In this document: positions 1-8,591 of the stretch, one piece after another
How the letters are laid out: each line of letters opens with the position of its first letter
Position numbering within the stretch: the stretch's first letter is position 1
DNA from: Collinsella sp. AM34-10
GTDB taxonomy: Bacteria; Actinomycetota; Coriobacteriia; Coriobacteriales; Coriobacteriaceae
Reading direction: 5' to 3'
Length of the DNA: 64,000 nucleotides
NCBI RefSeq assembly: GCF_003469185.1
Contig: NZ_QSIL01000005.1
Span: 130,339 to 194,338 of the forward strand
The notes under the pieces: generated by a model
The model's database searches: none
Seen by the model: only the letters and a program-made list of their open reading frames with translations
What the model was told of the DNA's origin: nothing
Made by a program: the position numbers and the translations under genes

Positions 1-1
1 C

Positions 2-709
2 GTACCGACCGGCAACTTTGGCGATATCCTGGCCGGTTACTATGCCAAGCGCATGGGTCTGCCCGTCGCCAAGCTCATCGTCGCGAGCGACAAGAACAAC
101 GTGCTGGCTGACTTCCTGAGCACCGGCGTCTACGACCGCAACCGCCCGTTCTTCACGACCATCTCGCCTTCGATGGACATCCTCATCAGCTCTAACCTGG
201 AGCGCATGCTCTACTTCCTGTCCGATGGCGACTGTGAGCTCGTTGCCGGCCTTATGGAGCAGCTGGCGCGGACTGGTCGCTACGAAGTTCCCGCCGACCT
301 GCTGGCAAAGATTCAGAGCGTCTTTGGCTGCGGTTGGGCCAGCGAGGACGAGGTACGCACTGCCATCAAGAGCTGCTGGGACGCGAACGGCTACGTGATC
401 GACCCGCACACCGCCTGCGGCTATCACGTCTTTGAGCAGGTCGCTCCCGCCGAGGGCGCCAAGGCCCGCGTGCTGCTTTCGACCGCCAGCCCCTACAAGT
501 TCCCGCGCGCCTGCTGCGACGCCCTGGGCCTCGACGTTCCCGAGGACGACTTTGAGGCCATGCGCGTGCTCGAGCAGGCAACCAACACGGTTGCCCCGGT
601 CCAGCTCGCCGAGCTCGAGTCCAAGCCCGTCCGCTTCGAAGACGTCTGCGACGTAGCCGACATGGCCAACTACGTAGAGCAGGCTGCAAAAAAGATGGCT
701 ACCAACTAA
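2..709 (+). CDS. thrC: Threonine synthase, C-terminal part (5' end outside window)
   Basis: PLP enzyme that converts O-phosphohomoserine to threonine in the cytoplasm. The frame is open from base 2 and begins with VPTGNFGDILAGYYAKRMGLP, typical of the large domain of threonine synthase; the PLP-binding lysine region lies upstream of the window. About 235 residues remain, ending KKMATN and TAA at 707-709. A strong terminator follows at 721-750, so thrC is probably transcribed apart from thrB, which lies 200 bases downstream on the same strand. Family assignment is secure; only the 5' end is missing. Confidence 0.93.
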   Translation, partial: VPTGNFGDILAGYYAKRMGLPVAKLIVASDKNNVLADFLSTGVYDRNRPFFTTISPSMDILISSNLERMLYFLSDGDCELVAGLMEQLARTGRYEVPADLLAKIQSVFGCGWASEDEVRTAIKSCWDANGYVIDPHTACGYHVFEQVAPAEGAKARVLLSTASPYKFPRACCDALGLDVPEDDFEAMRVLEQATNTVAPVQLAELESKPVRFEDVCDVADMANYVEQAAKKMATN

Positions 710-720
710 ACCCTTACTAG

Positions 721-750
721 GCGCCGGCGAAAGCCGGCGCACCTTCTTTT
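721..750 (+). terminator. Rho-independent terminator after thrC
   Basis: An 8-bp perfect GC stem (GCGCCGGC / GCCGGCGC, 721-728 and 733-740) with a GAAA tetraloop is followed by CTTCTTTT. It lies 11 bases after the thrC stop codon. Confidence 0.8.
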
Positions 751-785
751 ATCAGATACTCACCGGGATAATGACGAGCTGACAT

Positions 786-897
786 GCGGGTCTGCCTGTT
801 TAGTTCGTCGCGAGTTCCGCACGAGCCGGAAAGCACTTAATGTGCTTTCCGAGCGAGCCAGGACTGCCCGAGCAGCGAACTAAACAGGCAGACCGCC
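786..897. repeat. Nested palindromic repeat, copy A
   Basis: Outer arms of 19 bp (789-807 and 876-894) enclose an inner perfect hairpin (CGGAAAGCAC 827-836 / GTGCTTTCCG 842-851). The motif TTCCGCA sits at 815-821, between the outer and inner 5' arms. It shares this layout and TTCCGCA with the elements at 1813-1941, 12815-14562 (interrupted) and 53523-53647, although the arm sequences are unrelated. It fills the thrC-thrB gap and ends 13 bases before the thrB start. Confidence 0.7.
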
Positions 898-909
898 CAG
901 GAGATTCCC

Positions 910-1791
910 ATGATCAAAATCACCGTCCCCGCCACCAGCGCGAACCTAGGCATTGGCTACGACACCCTCGGCATGGCCGTCAGCCTCTACTCGCACTTCA
1001 CCTTCGAGCGCGCCGACAAGCTCACCATCACGGGCTGCCCCGAGGAATTCCAAAACGAGAACAACCTGGTCTACGTTAGCTTTGTCGATGCACTGGCCGC
1101 ATGGGGCGAGCCGGCCTTCCCCGTCGCCATCGACATTCAGACTGACGTTCCCGTCGCCCGCGGCCTGGGCTCCAGCTCCACCTGTGTCGTCGCCGGCATT
1201 ATGGCCGCCGCCGCGCTGACAGGCCACACCGTCGACCGTGCCGAGCTCGTCCGCATTGCCACCGAGGTCGAGGGCCATCCCGATAACGTCGCCCCCGCTA
1301 TCCTGGGCGGCGCCGTCTGCTCCTTTACGCCGACCGATTCGCTCCCCCAGTGCCTGCGCTACGAGGTGAGCGATCGCCTGCGTTTTATTACCGTGATTCC
1401 TCCCTACGAGGTGCATACGAGCGAGGCGCGCAAGGTCGTGCCGCAGGAGGTTCCGCTCTCCACCGCCGTATGGCAGATGGGCCGCATCGCCGGCATGACG
1501 CGCGGTCTTGAGTCCGGCAACCTCGACCTGATTGCCGCCGCCAATGACGACCGCATCCAGGAACCCTATCGTCGCCGTCTGATTCCCGACTACAACGCCG
1601 TGCGCGACACCTGCCTTAACGGCGGCGCCAAGACCATCTGGATCAGCGGATCGGGCTCGACCCTTATGGCTGTGACCGACGACACCATCGTGGCAAAGTT
1701 CCTGCAGGTCAAGCTGCGCGAGCAGTTCCCTAAGTGTGATACGCATATTCTGACGTGCGACACGGAAGGCGCTCAAATCGAGTACCTGTAG
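910..1791 (+). CDS. thrB: Homoserine kinase
   Basis: Phosphorylates homoserine with ATP to give O-phosphohomoserine, the substrate of the upstream thrC product. It is a GHMP kinase of 293 residues, near the usual length. It has an N-terminal TVPATSANLGIGYDTLG and the ATP-loop PVARGLGSSST at about residues 81-91, then EGHPDNVAPAILGG and a C-terminal ISGSGSTLMA. The ATG at 910 follows a purine-rich CAGGAGATTCCC. The thrC-thrB order matches threonine biosynthesis clusters of actinobacteria. Confidence 0.93.
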   Translation: MIKITVPATSANLGIGYDTLGMAVSLYSHFTFERADKLTITGCPEEFQNENNLVYVSFVDALAAWGEPAFPVAIDIQTDVPVARGLGSSSTCVVAGIMAAAALTGHTVDRAELVRIATEVEGHPDNVAPAILGGAVCSFTPTDSLPQCLRYEVSDRLRFITVIPPYEVHTSEARKVVPQEVPLSTAVWQMGRIAGMTRGLESGNLDLIAAANDDRIQEPYRRRLIPDYNAVRDTCLNGGAKTIWISGSGSTLMAVTDDTIVAKFLQVKLREQFPKCDTHILTCDTEGAQIEYL

Positions 1792-1812
1792 ACATCGCCG
1801 ATCGGTCTGTCC

Positions 1813-1941
1813 GGGCCACCCAGGGGCATCCCCTTAAAAACGTCCTCGCACTTGAGGCCCGCTTATCCTGCTCCTTCGGAGCTGCGGATAAGCGGGCCTC
1901 GTGCTGCGGAATATTTTTAAGGGGATGCCCCTGGGTGGCCC
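1813..1941. repeat. Nested palindromic repeat, copy B
   Basis: Perfect 28-bp outer arms (1813-1840 and 1914-1941) enclose perfect 15-bp inner arms (1854-1868 and 1886-1900) and a small GCTCC-TTCG-GGAGC-like tip. Read on the minus strand it carries TTCCGCA (complement of 1905-1911) next to one outer arm and GCGAGGACG next to the other, as in copies C and D. It lies between the convergent ends of thrB and ysxC, with no clear U-tract. Confidence 0.75.
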
Positions 1942-2049
1942 TATGGCAACGTGGCGAGCGATGTCTACAGGGACCCACGCTTTGAAGGGGCGCCGGGCTG
2001 ATAATTTGGCTCTTTATTGGGGAGGGCTCTTGCTAGGCTGGGGCACTTA

Positions 2050-2640
2050 TTAGAGGCAGGCTTCGGCGATGCGGCGCTTGAGTTCGTCGATGCCGGTGCC
2101 GGTTTGGGAGCTTGTGATGATTACGTTTTCGGCCGGGACGTTGAGTTGCTTTTTGATGGCAGCTGCCTGGCGGGCCTGCTGGGTGCGGCTGAGCTTGTCG
2201 GCCTTGGTGAGGCAGACGATAAAGTTGAACTCGTTGCCCTGCAGATAGTCGATCATGTCATGGTCGAGCTTGCTCGGGTCGTGACGAATATCCACCAGCG
2301 ACACGACCAGGTTAAAGCTGCGCTCCGAGTCAAAGAAGTCGCCGATAAGTTCTGCCCAGCGGTCACGCTCGGCCTTGGAACGACGGGCGAAACCATAGCC
2401 CGGCAGGTCCACAAAGTGCACGTCGTCGGCCTCGAAGAAATTGATGTTGCTCGTCTTGCCCGGCGTGCTCGAAACCTTCACCAGGTTCTTGCGGCCAAAG
2501 AGCTTGTTCATAATGGACGACTTGCCCACGTTGGAGCGGCCAACAAAGCTCACCTCGGGACAGGTGGACTCGGGGATCTGCGAAACCTTGCCGTAGCTGG
2601 CGACGAACTTGGCAAGCTGGTAGTTAATGGAATCGGCCAT
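2050..2640 (-). CDS. ysxC: Ribosome-biogenesis GTP-binding protein YsxC/EngB
   Basis: Small GTPase needed for assembly of the large ribosomal subunit. The 196-residue product shows the G1 P-loop GRSNVGKSS, a TPGKTSNINFF G2 region, G3 DLPGYG, G4 TKADK and G5 TSS, in the usual order and spacing for TrmE-Era-EngA-EngB GTPases. The start MADSINYQ (2640) was chosen because AAGGAG lies six bases upstream; the frame stays open further upstream, but that part overlaps mtnN and is not family-like. It follows mtnN by 37 bases on the same strand, so the two are probably co-transcribed. Confidence 0.93.
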   Translation of the reverse strand: MADSINYQLAKFVASYGKVSQIPESTCPEVSFVGRSNVGKSSIMNKLFGRKNLVKVSSTPGKTSNINFFEADDVHFVDLPGYGFARRSKAERDRWAELIGDFFDSERSFNLVVSLVDIRHDPSKLDHDMIDYLQGNEFNFIVCLTKADKLSRTQQARQAAAIKKQLNVPAENVIITSSQTGTGIDELKRRIAEACL

Positions 2641-2677
2641 GGACACTCCTTGGTCGTAGGATCTTGCAAAAAACGCG

Positions 2678-3418
2678 CTATTGCGCAGCGGCAATGCGTC
2701 GAACGATATCGAGCGTGATATCGCTTGCGGCACGCGCATACTCGAACAAATCGAACTCGCGGTCGCAAATCGCATCATACGCCTCGTCACAATTATCGCT
2801 GATAGCACGCAGCACCAGGCAATCGACACCATTTTTGGTTGCGACATGGGCAATTGCCGCGCCCTCCATGCCGACACAATCGGCATGCGTCGCCTCGATG
2901 GCATCATTGCGCATAGCGGCGCCCGTCACAAAGCGGTTACCCGTGGCAATCGTGCCGACCAGGAACTGCTTTGCACCCTCGTTCGAAGCGGTCTCATTTG
3001 TCGAAGCATCAACAAACCCACGCTCAGCAAGCACATCGGCGGCAATATCGACCAGCGCGGGCGTCGAGACAAACTCCTCGAGCCCCGGTGCAGACTCGGC
3101 GATAAGCGCGGTATCGGTATCTAGATAGCGCAGGCATTTGCCAATGACGACATCGTCGATATGGAGCTTGGGATTCAGGCCACCTGCGATACCAGAAAAC
3201 ACAACTGCCTGTGGAGCATACTTGCTAATGAGGTGCTGTGTTGCGGCGGAAGCGTTTACCGTGCCCATACCCGCCGTCGTGGCGACAATCGACAGGCCGT
3301 CGAGCCCGCCGGTCACAACGTTCAAGCCCGCCTCCTGTACCATGCAAACGTTGCTCAACTCTTCCTTAATCTGCATGATCTCTTTTTCGAGCGCACCGAT
3401 AATCGCGATGGTAGCCAT
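2678..3418 (-). CDS. mtnN: 5'-methylthioadenosine/S-adenosylhomocysteine nucleosidase
   Basis: Hydrolyses MTA and SAH to adenine and the thioribose or homocysteine moiety, feeding methionine salvage and relieving product inhibition of methyltransferases. The 246-residue product begins MATIAIIGALEKEI and has the glycine-rich VVFSGIAGGLNP, the substrate-binding CVGMEGAAIAHVA with its glutamate, and the catalytic aspartate in RAISDNCDEAY. ATG at 3418 has GGGGA just upstream; a TTG four codons earlier is possible. It precedes ysxC by 37 bases. Confidence 0.92.
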   Translation of the reverse strand: MATIAIIGALEKEIMQIKEELSNVCMVQEAGLNVVTGGLDGLSIVATTAGMGTVNASAATQHLISKYAPQAVVFSGIAGGLNPKLHIDDVVIGKCLRYLDTDTALIAESAPGLEEFVSTPALVDIAADVLAERGFVDASTNETASNEGAKQFLVGTIATGNRFVTGAAMRNDAIEATHADCVGMEGAAIAHVATKNGVDCLVLRAISDNCDEAYDAICDREFDLFEYARAASDITLDIVRRIAAAQ

Positions 3419-3496
3419 GCCATTCCCCAAACCTATACGAAATTCTCAACCACGGTATGGTACCAGCATTTTGTTTGACCTCGTCAAACGAACACG

Positions 3497-4594
3497 TTAG
3501 GCCAGCGCAGCTCGGGTATCAAAGAATGTCTTAGCAATCGCAGCCACCAGCTCGCTCGAGCGATCGCTCCATGGCATCGATGTCATGATACTCATAATGT
3601 AGGTGTCGCCATCGACATCGATGAGGCCCGCATCGCATGTCGAATAGCAACCATCCTCGCTAATCCAGCCGGCCTTGTTGCGCACCAGGGCTTGGTCGTC
3701 CGCAATGCCGTCGCGGATAAAGGACCGGGTCGTAGAGGCCAGAAGATCCGATAGCCATTGCGACGTCTCGGTATCACGGCTCAAATACTCGCTCATCTCG
3801 CGCCACAACTTGGCCGAGGTGCGCGGGCAATAGGTGGGAAAATCACTCATCGGATCGAGTGCGGTATCGTAATCGATGCCAAGACTGGCAATCCAATCCT
3901 CGTAACCGACACGGTCAAACGTCGCGCGTAACGCAATAAACGAATCGTTGTCCGAATTAACGATCGCGGCCTCGATCAGGTCGCGCACCGTCTGCCAACC
4001 CATGTTGTAGCCACCATAGGTGCCAAGGGAATCATCGAGTGAAACCTGACCCGTCTCGACCAGAAATTCGCAGATGTACAACGCATAGAGCGCCTTGTAG
4101 CTACTCGCGCCGTAAACCTCGACATCGGGGTTATACGTCACGCCCTTGCCGCTTGACAGGTCGTAGAACACCACGCCCACATCGCCTAGCTCCTGCGCCC
4201 GACTCAGGGCATCCTGGAGCAAGGCAAGGCTCTCATCCTCCAAGGTAGGAGTCTTGTTATCCACCAACGAGAAGGCCTGAACGGTATCACCCGAAGGGAT
4301 ATCGTTGAAGTCCGCCTTCGAAAGTCTCGTCTTGAGATCTGCCGACGCTTTGGACTTTGAAACCTTCTCGTTTTGCGTCTGTACCGTTGACGCATCTGAG
4401 TGTGCCATTCGCTCCGACGCGTAGGTTTTGGCGGTAATTCCGAGGATAATAATCGCCAACGTTAGCATCCCAATGGCGGCAATCTTCGTCACGCGGACGC
4501 GAGCGTCGGCAAGGCCACGCGAAGATGTGCCCTTCGTCTCATATCTGCTGCTATGCTGCGGCATATACTCGTCCCGCGATGCGTTATTTCGCAC
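3497..4594 (-). CDS. Membrane-anchored serine hydrolase, class A beta-lactamase fold
   Basis: Predicted exported serine hydrolase of the beta-lactamase2 type. A charged N-terminus is followed by one hydrophobic segment (about residues 36-55, IAAIGMLTLAIIILGI), acting as signal anchor. The catalytic domain shows SxxK in ASSYKALYAL, an SDN motif (NSDNDSF) and a KAG triad (RNKAGW) in place of KTG, the standard class A order. It has no clear omega-loop ExxLN that I can recognise, so a peptidoglycan-related role is as likely as beta-lactam hydrolysis. The GTG at 4594 is preferred because AGGAGA lies five bases upstream. Confidence 0.75.
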   Translation of the reverse strand: MRNNASRDEYMPQHSSRYETKGTSSRGLADARVRVTKIAAIGMLTLAIIILGITAKTYASERMAHSDASTVQTQNEKVSKSKASADLKTRLSKADFNDIPSGDTVQAFSLVDNKTPTLEDESLALLQDALSRAQELGDVGVVFYDLSSGKGVTYNPDVEVYGASSYKALYALYICEFLVETGQVSLDDSLGTYGGYNMGWQTVRDLIEAAIVNSDNDSFIALRATFDRVGYEDWIASLGIDYDTALDPMSDFPTYCPRTSAKLWREMSEYLSRDTETSQWLSDLLASTTRSFIRDGIADDQALVRNKAGWISEDGCYSTCDAGLIDVDGDTYIMSIMTSMPWSDRSSELVAAIAKTFFDTRAALA

Positions 4595-4752
4595 GTGGTC
4601 TCCTGACTGCTACCGTTCATATACGAGCAGCATAATACCGAGCAGGCATTTCTTTCCAAAGATATTCAGCGGCGTTTAAGGCGTCTTTAAAGAAACCACA
4701 AGCGTATTTATCCAAATGGCGCGATTCTGTTGCGCATCTCCGCCCAAAACGC

Positions 4753-4819
4753 AGTTGCGGTGGAATAGTTCCTATTTGGGCGGCATAAGCCGAAAAACAA
4801 GAACTATTCCACCGCAACT
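4753..4819. repeat. Long perfect palindrome
   Basis: Perfect 19-bp arms (4753-4771 and 4801-4819, core GTTGCGGTGGAATAGTTC) surround a 29-nt loop. On the minus strand the loop starts TTGTTTTTCGGCTT, resembling the loop of the palindrome at 25811-25890. It lies in the 316-base gap between the serine hydrolase start and the pflA stop. No U-tract follows either arm. The rest of this gap holds only the hairpin at 4856-4888. Confidence 0.65.
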
Positions 4820-4855
4820 TGACGGAGCTCTTTGGCAATCAACTTGGTGCCCAGG

Positions 4856-4888
4856 GGCACTCATTTAAGTCTGTCCCCAATGAGTGCC
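4856..4888. repeat. Constant-loop hairpin H1
   Basis: Perfect 10-bp stem GGCACTCATT / AATGAGTGCC with the 13-nt loop TAAGTCTGTCCCC. The loop type recurs with different stems at 24412, 30046, 34847, 42293, 46877, 55682, 25779 and 61359. It lies 23 bases beyond the pflA stop codon. Confidence 0.7.
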
Positions 4889-4910
4889 TTTGGGGAGCGA
4901 AAATGGCTCG

Positions 4911-5729
4911 CTAGCCGATAGCGTTTTTGAGTTCCGCGCGACGCTTTTTCATGCCCGTCATGACGGCGTTGCGCAGCTCGGGCATGCGCGCGGTATCCAT
5001 CTGTGGAACGCCCTCGAGCTTATAGGGAATGCCCAATTGCTCGTACTTGACGACACCCATCGTGTGATACGGCAGCATTTCCAGGCCCACCACGTTGTGC
5101 CATGGAGCGATGAGGCGGCCGAGCGCCTCGCACTCCTCAACCGTATCGGTAATGCCGGGCACCACCACGTGGCGGATAACGACCTTAATCTTGCGACGGG
5201 CAAGCTCATCACCAAACGCCAGAATGCGTGCGGGATCGCAACCGGTCAGCTTTTTATGCTCAACGGGATCGGCATGCTTGATGTCGAGCAGCACCATGTC
5301 GGTCTCGTTGAGAACAGTATCGAACTTCTCGGGATGGTTGGGGTCAAACGCATAGCCGCAGCTGTCGAGGCAGGTATGCACGCGGCCATCGGGGTTGTTG
5401 TGCATTGCACGGAACAGGTCGGCTAAAAACGCGGGCTGCAAGAGCGGCTCGCCGCCGGACACCGTAATACCGCCGCTGCGGTAAAACTCATGGTTGCTCT
5501 GGAACTCGTCCATCAGGTGCTCGACGGTCACCATGGTGCCGCCGCTAACCGACCAGGTATCGGGGTTGTGGCAATACGCACAGCGCATGGGGCAGCCCTG
5601 AACAAACACCACAAAGCGGATGCCGGGTCCATCGACCGTTCCCATCGTCTCAATCGAATGTACGCGGCCCAGGGCAAACGCAGAGTCCTCGGGACGAGCG
5701 TCCACACCCTCGAGCGTCATCTCAGCCAT
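4911..5729 (-). CDS. pflA: Pyruvate formate-lyase activating enzyme (radical SAM)
   Basis: Installs the glycyl radical in pyruvate formate-lyase using S-adenosylmethionine and a 4Fe-4S cluster. The cluster motif CPMRCAYC sits at residues 46-53 of a 272-residue product, followed by HNPDTW, GGITVSGGEPLLQ and DIKHADPVEHKKLTG, all typical of PflA. Start M(AEMTL) at 5729 is chosen, with AAGG upstream; an ATG at 5750 has no ribosome-binding site. Its substrate is encoded 9 kb away (14585-16973), where the radical domain is a separate protein. Confidence 0.9.
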   Translation of the reverse strand: MAEMTLEGVDARPEDSAFALGRVHSIETMGTVDGPGIRFVVFVQGCPMRCAYCHNPDTWSVSGGTMVTVEHLMDEFQSNHEFYRSGGITVSGGEPLLQPAFLADLFRAMHNNPDGRVHTCLDSCGYAFDPNHPEKFDTVLNETDMVLLDIKHADPVEHKKLTGCDPARILAFGDELARRKIKVVIRHVVVPGITDTVEECEALGRLIAPWHNVVGLEMLPYHTMGVVKYEQLGIPYKLEGVPQMDTARMPELRNAVMTGMKKRRAELKNAIG

Positions 5730-5915
5730 TCCCGCTACCTTGCCTCTCATTGGTTTTAGCTACATAAATGCCAGAATCATTCTAGCCCATACGCATGATG
5801 GCGAAACGGTTTAGCGGTCAATTGGGTTGTCCTATTTGGCCCTACGCAAGAGCGGCGGGAAGGTTATCGCAACCCGCCCGCCGCTGAGGCAATAGAAATC
5901 GATAGACGCCAGACC

Positions 5916-6776
5916 TTACGCCTTAAGCGTGAGCACCGCACCGAAGGCGGTCGGGCCGCAATGGCTCGAGATGACACCGCCGACCTGAGTCCAGGTAACG
6001 TCCTTAAAGCCCAGGTCGTGCGCATAGACTTCCATGTCGTCGCGCAGCTCCTGGGAAAGGCCTACCGAATACGCCAGGCCAATATGCGAGTAGTCAATCT
6101 CGCCCTTCGCAACCATGTGGTCAATAAAGGCGCGGGCGCACTTGAGCATAGAGCCGCGGAACTTCTTGGTTGCCACGAACTTGCCGCCCGTTACCTCAAT
6201 GCAGGGCTTAATCTTGAGCAGATGGGCACCGAGGAATGCCACGTTGGATAGACGACCGCCCGCCTTAAGGAAGGCTAGGTCGGTAGGAACAAAGCCCAGC
6301 AGCACACGGTCCATGACGGAATTCGTAAATGCAAAGATTTCGTCGACGGTGGCATCGGGGTGAGCCTCGATGTATTTGGCGGTCTCGACGGCAACAAGCG
6401 ACTGGCCCACCGAGACAAAACGCGTGTCCATGGAGTAGACGTAGTCGCGACCCTTGGCGGCAATCTTAGAAGACTGGTGTGAGCAGGTCGTGGCCTCGGA
6501 ATACGCAAGGTGCAGAATAGTCGCATCGGGCTGCTCGGCATGGATGCGATCGTACACGTGCGCAAAATCTGCCGGCGCGCAGCCGCTGGTCTTGGGCATC
6601 ACGCCAAACTCGTTGCAGCGCGAATAAATCTCGAGCGGATCGATCGAGCCGTCCTCGACGGTCTCGTCACCAATCGTGACATGCATAGGTACGCGCACGA
6701 TACCGTAGCGTTCGCAGAGCTCCGGCGTCACATCCGAACCAGACTCAACCACGATTACGTACTTGCCCATTATCAT
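5916..6776 (-). CDS. DegV family fatty-acid-binding protein
   Basis: Likely a fatty-acid carrier (FakB type) that presents acyl chains to a fatty acid kinase. The 286-residue product starts MIMGKYVIVVESGSDVTPEL and has the family's N-terminal SDV motif, PKTSGCAPADF, FVPTDLAFLKAGGRLSN and GPTAFGAVL near the end. The open frame extends upstream to 6881, but that region is not DegV-like. Start 6770 (MGKY) is an equal alternative. A GC hairpin at 5851-5885 lies beyond the stop and could be a terminator, though it has no clear U-tract. Confidence 0.82.
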   Translation of the reverse strand: MIMGKYVIVVESGSDVTPELCERYGIVRVPMHVTIGDETVEDGSIDPLEIYSRCNEFGVMPKTSGCAPADFAHVYDRIHAEQPDATILHLAYSEATTCSHQSSKIAAKGRDYVYSMDTRFVSVGQSLVAVETAKYIEAHPDATVDEIFAFTNSVMDRVLLGFVPTDLAFLKAGGRLSNVAFLGAHLLKIKPCIEVTGGKFVATKKFRGSMLKCARAFIDHMVAKGEIDYSHIGLAYSVGLSQELRDDMEVYAHDLGFKDVTWTQVGGVISSHCGPTAFGAVLTLKA

Positions 6777-7047
6777 CACGACCCATCTCAACATTGGCTT
6801 TTCAACACATGGCACGCGCCGCCGCACTGTTGCACAACGGCGGCAGAGCGCCAAAGAGACGCCGCCCCTTGCACACAACAAAGGACAGCGTCTCCCTGGA
6901 AAAACTCCGTGCTAATCTGAGATTCTACACGGTTTATTACTAAGTGTTACTTACTCCGCAAACGGTCGCTATACGCGATAAACGGTAGTTCGCTGCGGCA
7001 ACTGCGACACATTCCGCCCAGCAAGTCCAATCGTGCTCCACACACGG

Positions 7048-8496
7048 TTAATGCGCGAGGCGGTAGAAATTCATCGATGCCGCGCCCTCGGCGTGCAGCT
7101 CCATCGCCGGAACCGCCGGCGAATAGGTACGGCTCGTAAGTGCCGCCTCGCCGCCATTTGCAAAAATCTCGACCATCGTAGTGTCCGAAAGCACGCGCAG
7201 GTCGCGAAGCTCGCTGAGCTCAATCGACCTCTGGTCGCGCCCATAGCCTTCGTCACCCATGTCGAGGGTAAGCATCCCGTCTGCATAGCGCACAAAGACA
7301 CCCTTGCGGATTTCGAGCTCGACCATCTTGGCGCCCTCGCAGGAAACCACAAGATCAAACAGGCGGCCCGGCTCCTCAACGGTTTCACCGCCTATCGCGC
7401 GAACGCAGTCACCGCGCATCCTCTCAATCTCGTGCGCCGGCCGCTGGCAGAGCTTACCATCGCGTATGCTCAGCTCTCGCGGCACCGTCAACGCGCACTG
7501 CCACCCGCGCGCCACCGTCGGGTTTTCTGCCGTCGCGTCGGGGCAACCCGACCATCCGATCATCAAACGCCGGCCTGCAGTATCCTCAAAGGACTGCGGA
7601 GCATAGAAATCAAAACCGGCATCGACCATCGGGGGCATGCCCTGCCCGACGATTTTAAAGCTCGGCGCCTCCCAATCGGCCTCGATGGAGAACCACACGC
7701 ACTGATGCGGATTGCGGTAATGCCAACCATCGGCAGGCACACCCTGCGGACAGCAAACGAGAATAAGCTCGCCATCGAGCTCAAACAGATCGGGGCACTC
7801 CCACATAAAGCCAAACTTCTCGTCCAACTCAATGCGCGTCGCATAGCTCCAGTCCTCAAGATTGCGCGAGGTATAGACAAGCACGCACCCGCGATCGTCT
7901 TTCGTACGAGCGCCGAGAACCATGTAGTAGATACCGTCGTGTTCAAGGATCTTGGGGTCGCGCACGTGCGTACCGATATCGTCGGGGTAATCGACCGGCC
8001 CAACAGCTATGCGCTTCTCGCCCAATTCGTCGGGATTCTCGGCAACCATATGAATCTGGTTTTGCTCACGGCCCGTCAACACGTAGTCGTAATCATCGCG
8101 GTCAAAATGCTTAACGTTGCCGGTATAGAAGTAGTGAATCTTGCCATCACGTACAAAGGCAGAACCAGAATACGCTCCACTCGAATCCAAATCGGAATCG
8201 GGGAACAACACGGGGCCGCGATTCTCGTACGTCACAAAATCCTTTGTCGTCAGATGGTTCCAAAGCACTGGACCGCCATGCGCAGCATCGAACGGATCGT
8301 ATTGATGATAGATGTGATACGTATCACCAATCTGAACCAAACCGTTGGGGTCGTTGAGCCAGCCAAGCTCAGGCTCCACATGGAACAAAAGCCTATCGGG
8401 GTCGGACGCGATGCGAGCCGCCGTCTCATCCTGTCCAGCTCGCCACTGCTCATAGTCCGCACGCATCACCTTGTTTTTTTGATTAAACATCGCCAT
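7048..8496 (-). CDS. scrB: GH32 sucrose-6-phosphate hydrolase / beta-fructosidase
   Basis: Cleaves sucrose-6-phosphate, or a related fructoside, after PTS uptake. The 482-residue product has all three GH32 catalytic motifs: WLNDPNG (46-52, nucleophile Asp49), RDP (179-181) and ECPDL (acid/base Glu233), with a C-terminal beta-sandwich region. No signal peptide is visible, so it acts in the cytoplasm. It is the last gene of a minus-strand cluster: LacI regulator, second GH32, PTS EIIBC, this gene. Substrate assignment is from context. Confidence 0.9.
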   Translation of the reverse strand: MAMFNQKNKVMRADYEQWRAGQDETAARIASDPDRLLFHVEPELGWLNDPNGLVQIGDTYHIYHQYDPFDAAHGGPVLWNHLTTKDFVTYENRGPVLFPDSDLDSSGAYSGSAFVRDGKIHYFYTGNVKHFDRDDYDYVLTGREQNQIHMVAENPDELGEKRIAVGPVDYPDDIGTHVRDPKILEHDGIYYMVLGARTKDDRGCVLVYTSRNLEDWSYATRIELDEKFGFMWECPDLFELDGELILVCCPQGVPADGWHYRNPHQCVWFSIEADWEAPSFKIVGQGMPPMVDAGFDFYAPQSFEDTAGRRLMIGWSGCPDATAENPTVARGWQCALTVPRELSIRDGKLCQRPAHEIERMRGDCVRAIGGETVEEPGRLFDLVVSCEGAKMVELEIRKGVFVRYADGMLTLDMGDEGYGRDQRSIELSELRDLRVLSDTTMVEIFANGGEAALTSRTYSPAVPAMELHAEGAASMNFYRLAH

Positions 8497-8591
8497 TGAC
8501 CTTCTCGTCTATGGGAAAGGACGCTCGACTCACACGAGCCGAACGCCCTTCCTCAAATGGACTTATCCTCAGATTACGCTGAACGGCTCAA

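Noticed and set aside
786..1941. Treating the large palindromes A and B as ordinary transcription terminators
   Set aside because: No U-tract, nested structure, and a core shared with copies C and D. A separate normal terminator already follows thrC.
2641..2907. Longer ysxC start at 2907
   Set aside because: The extra 89 residues overlap mtnN and lack family similarity; AAGGAG marks the start at 2640.
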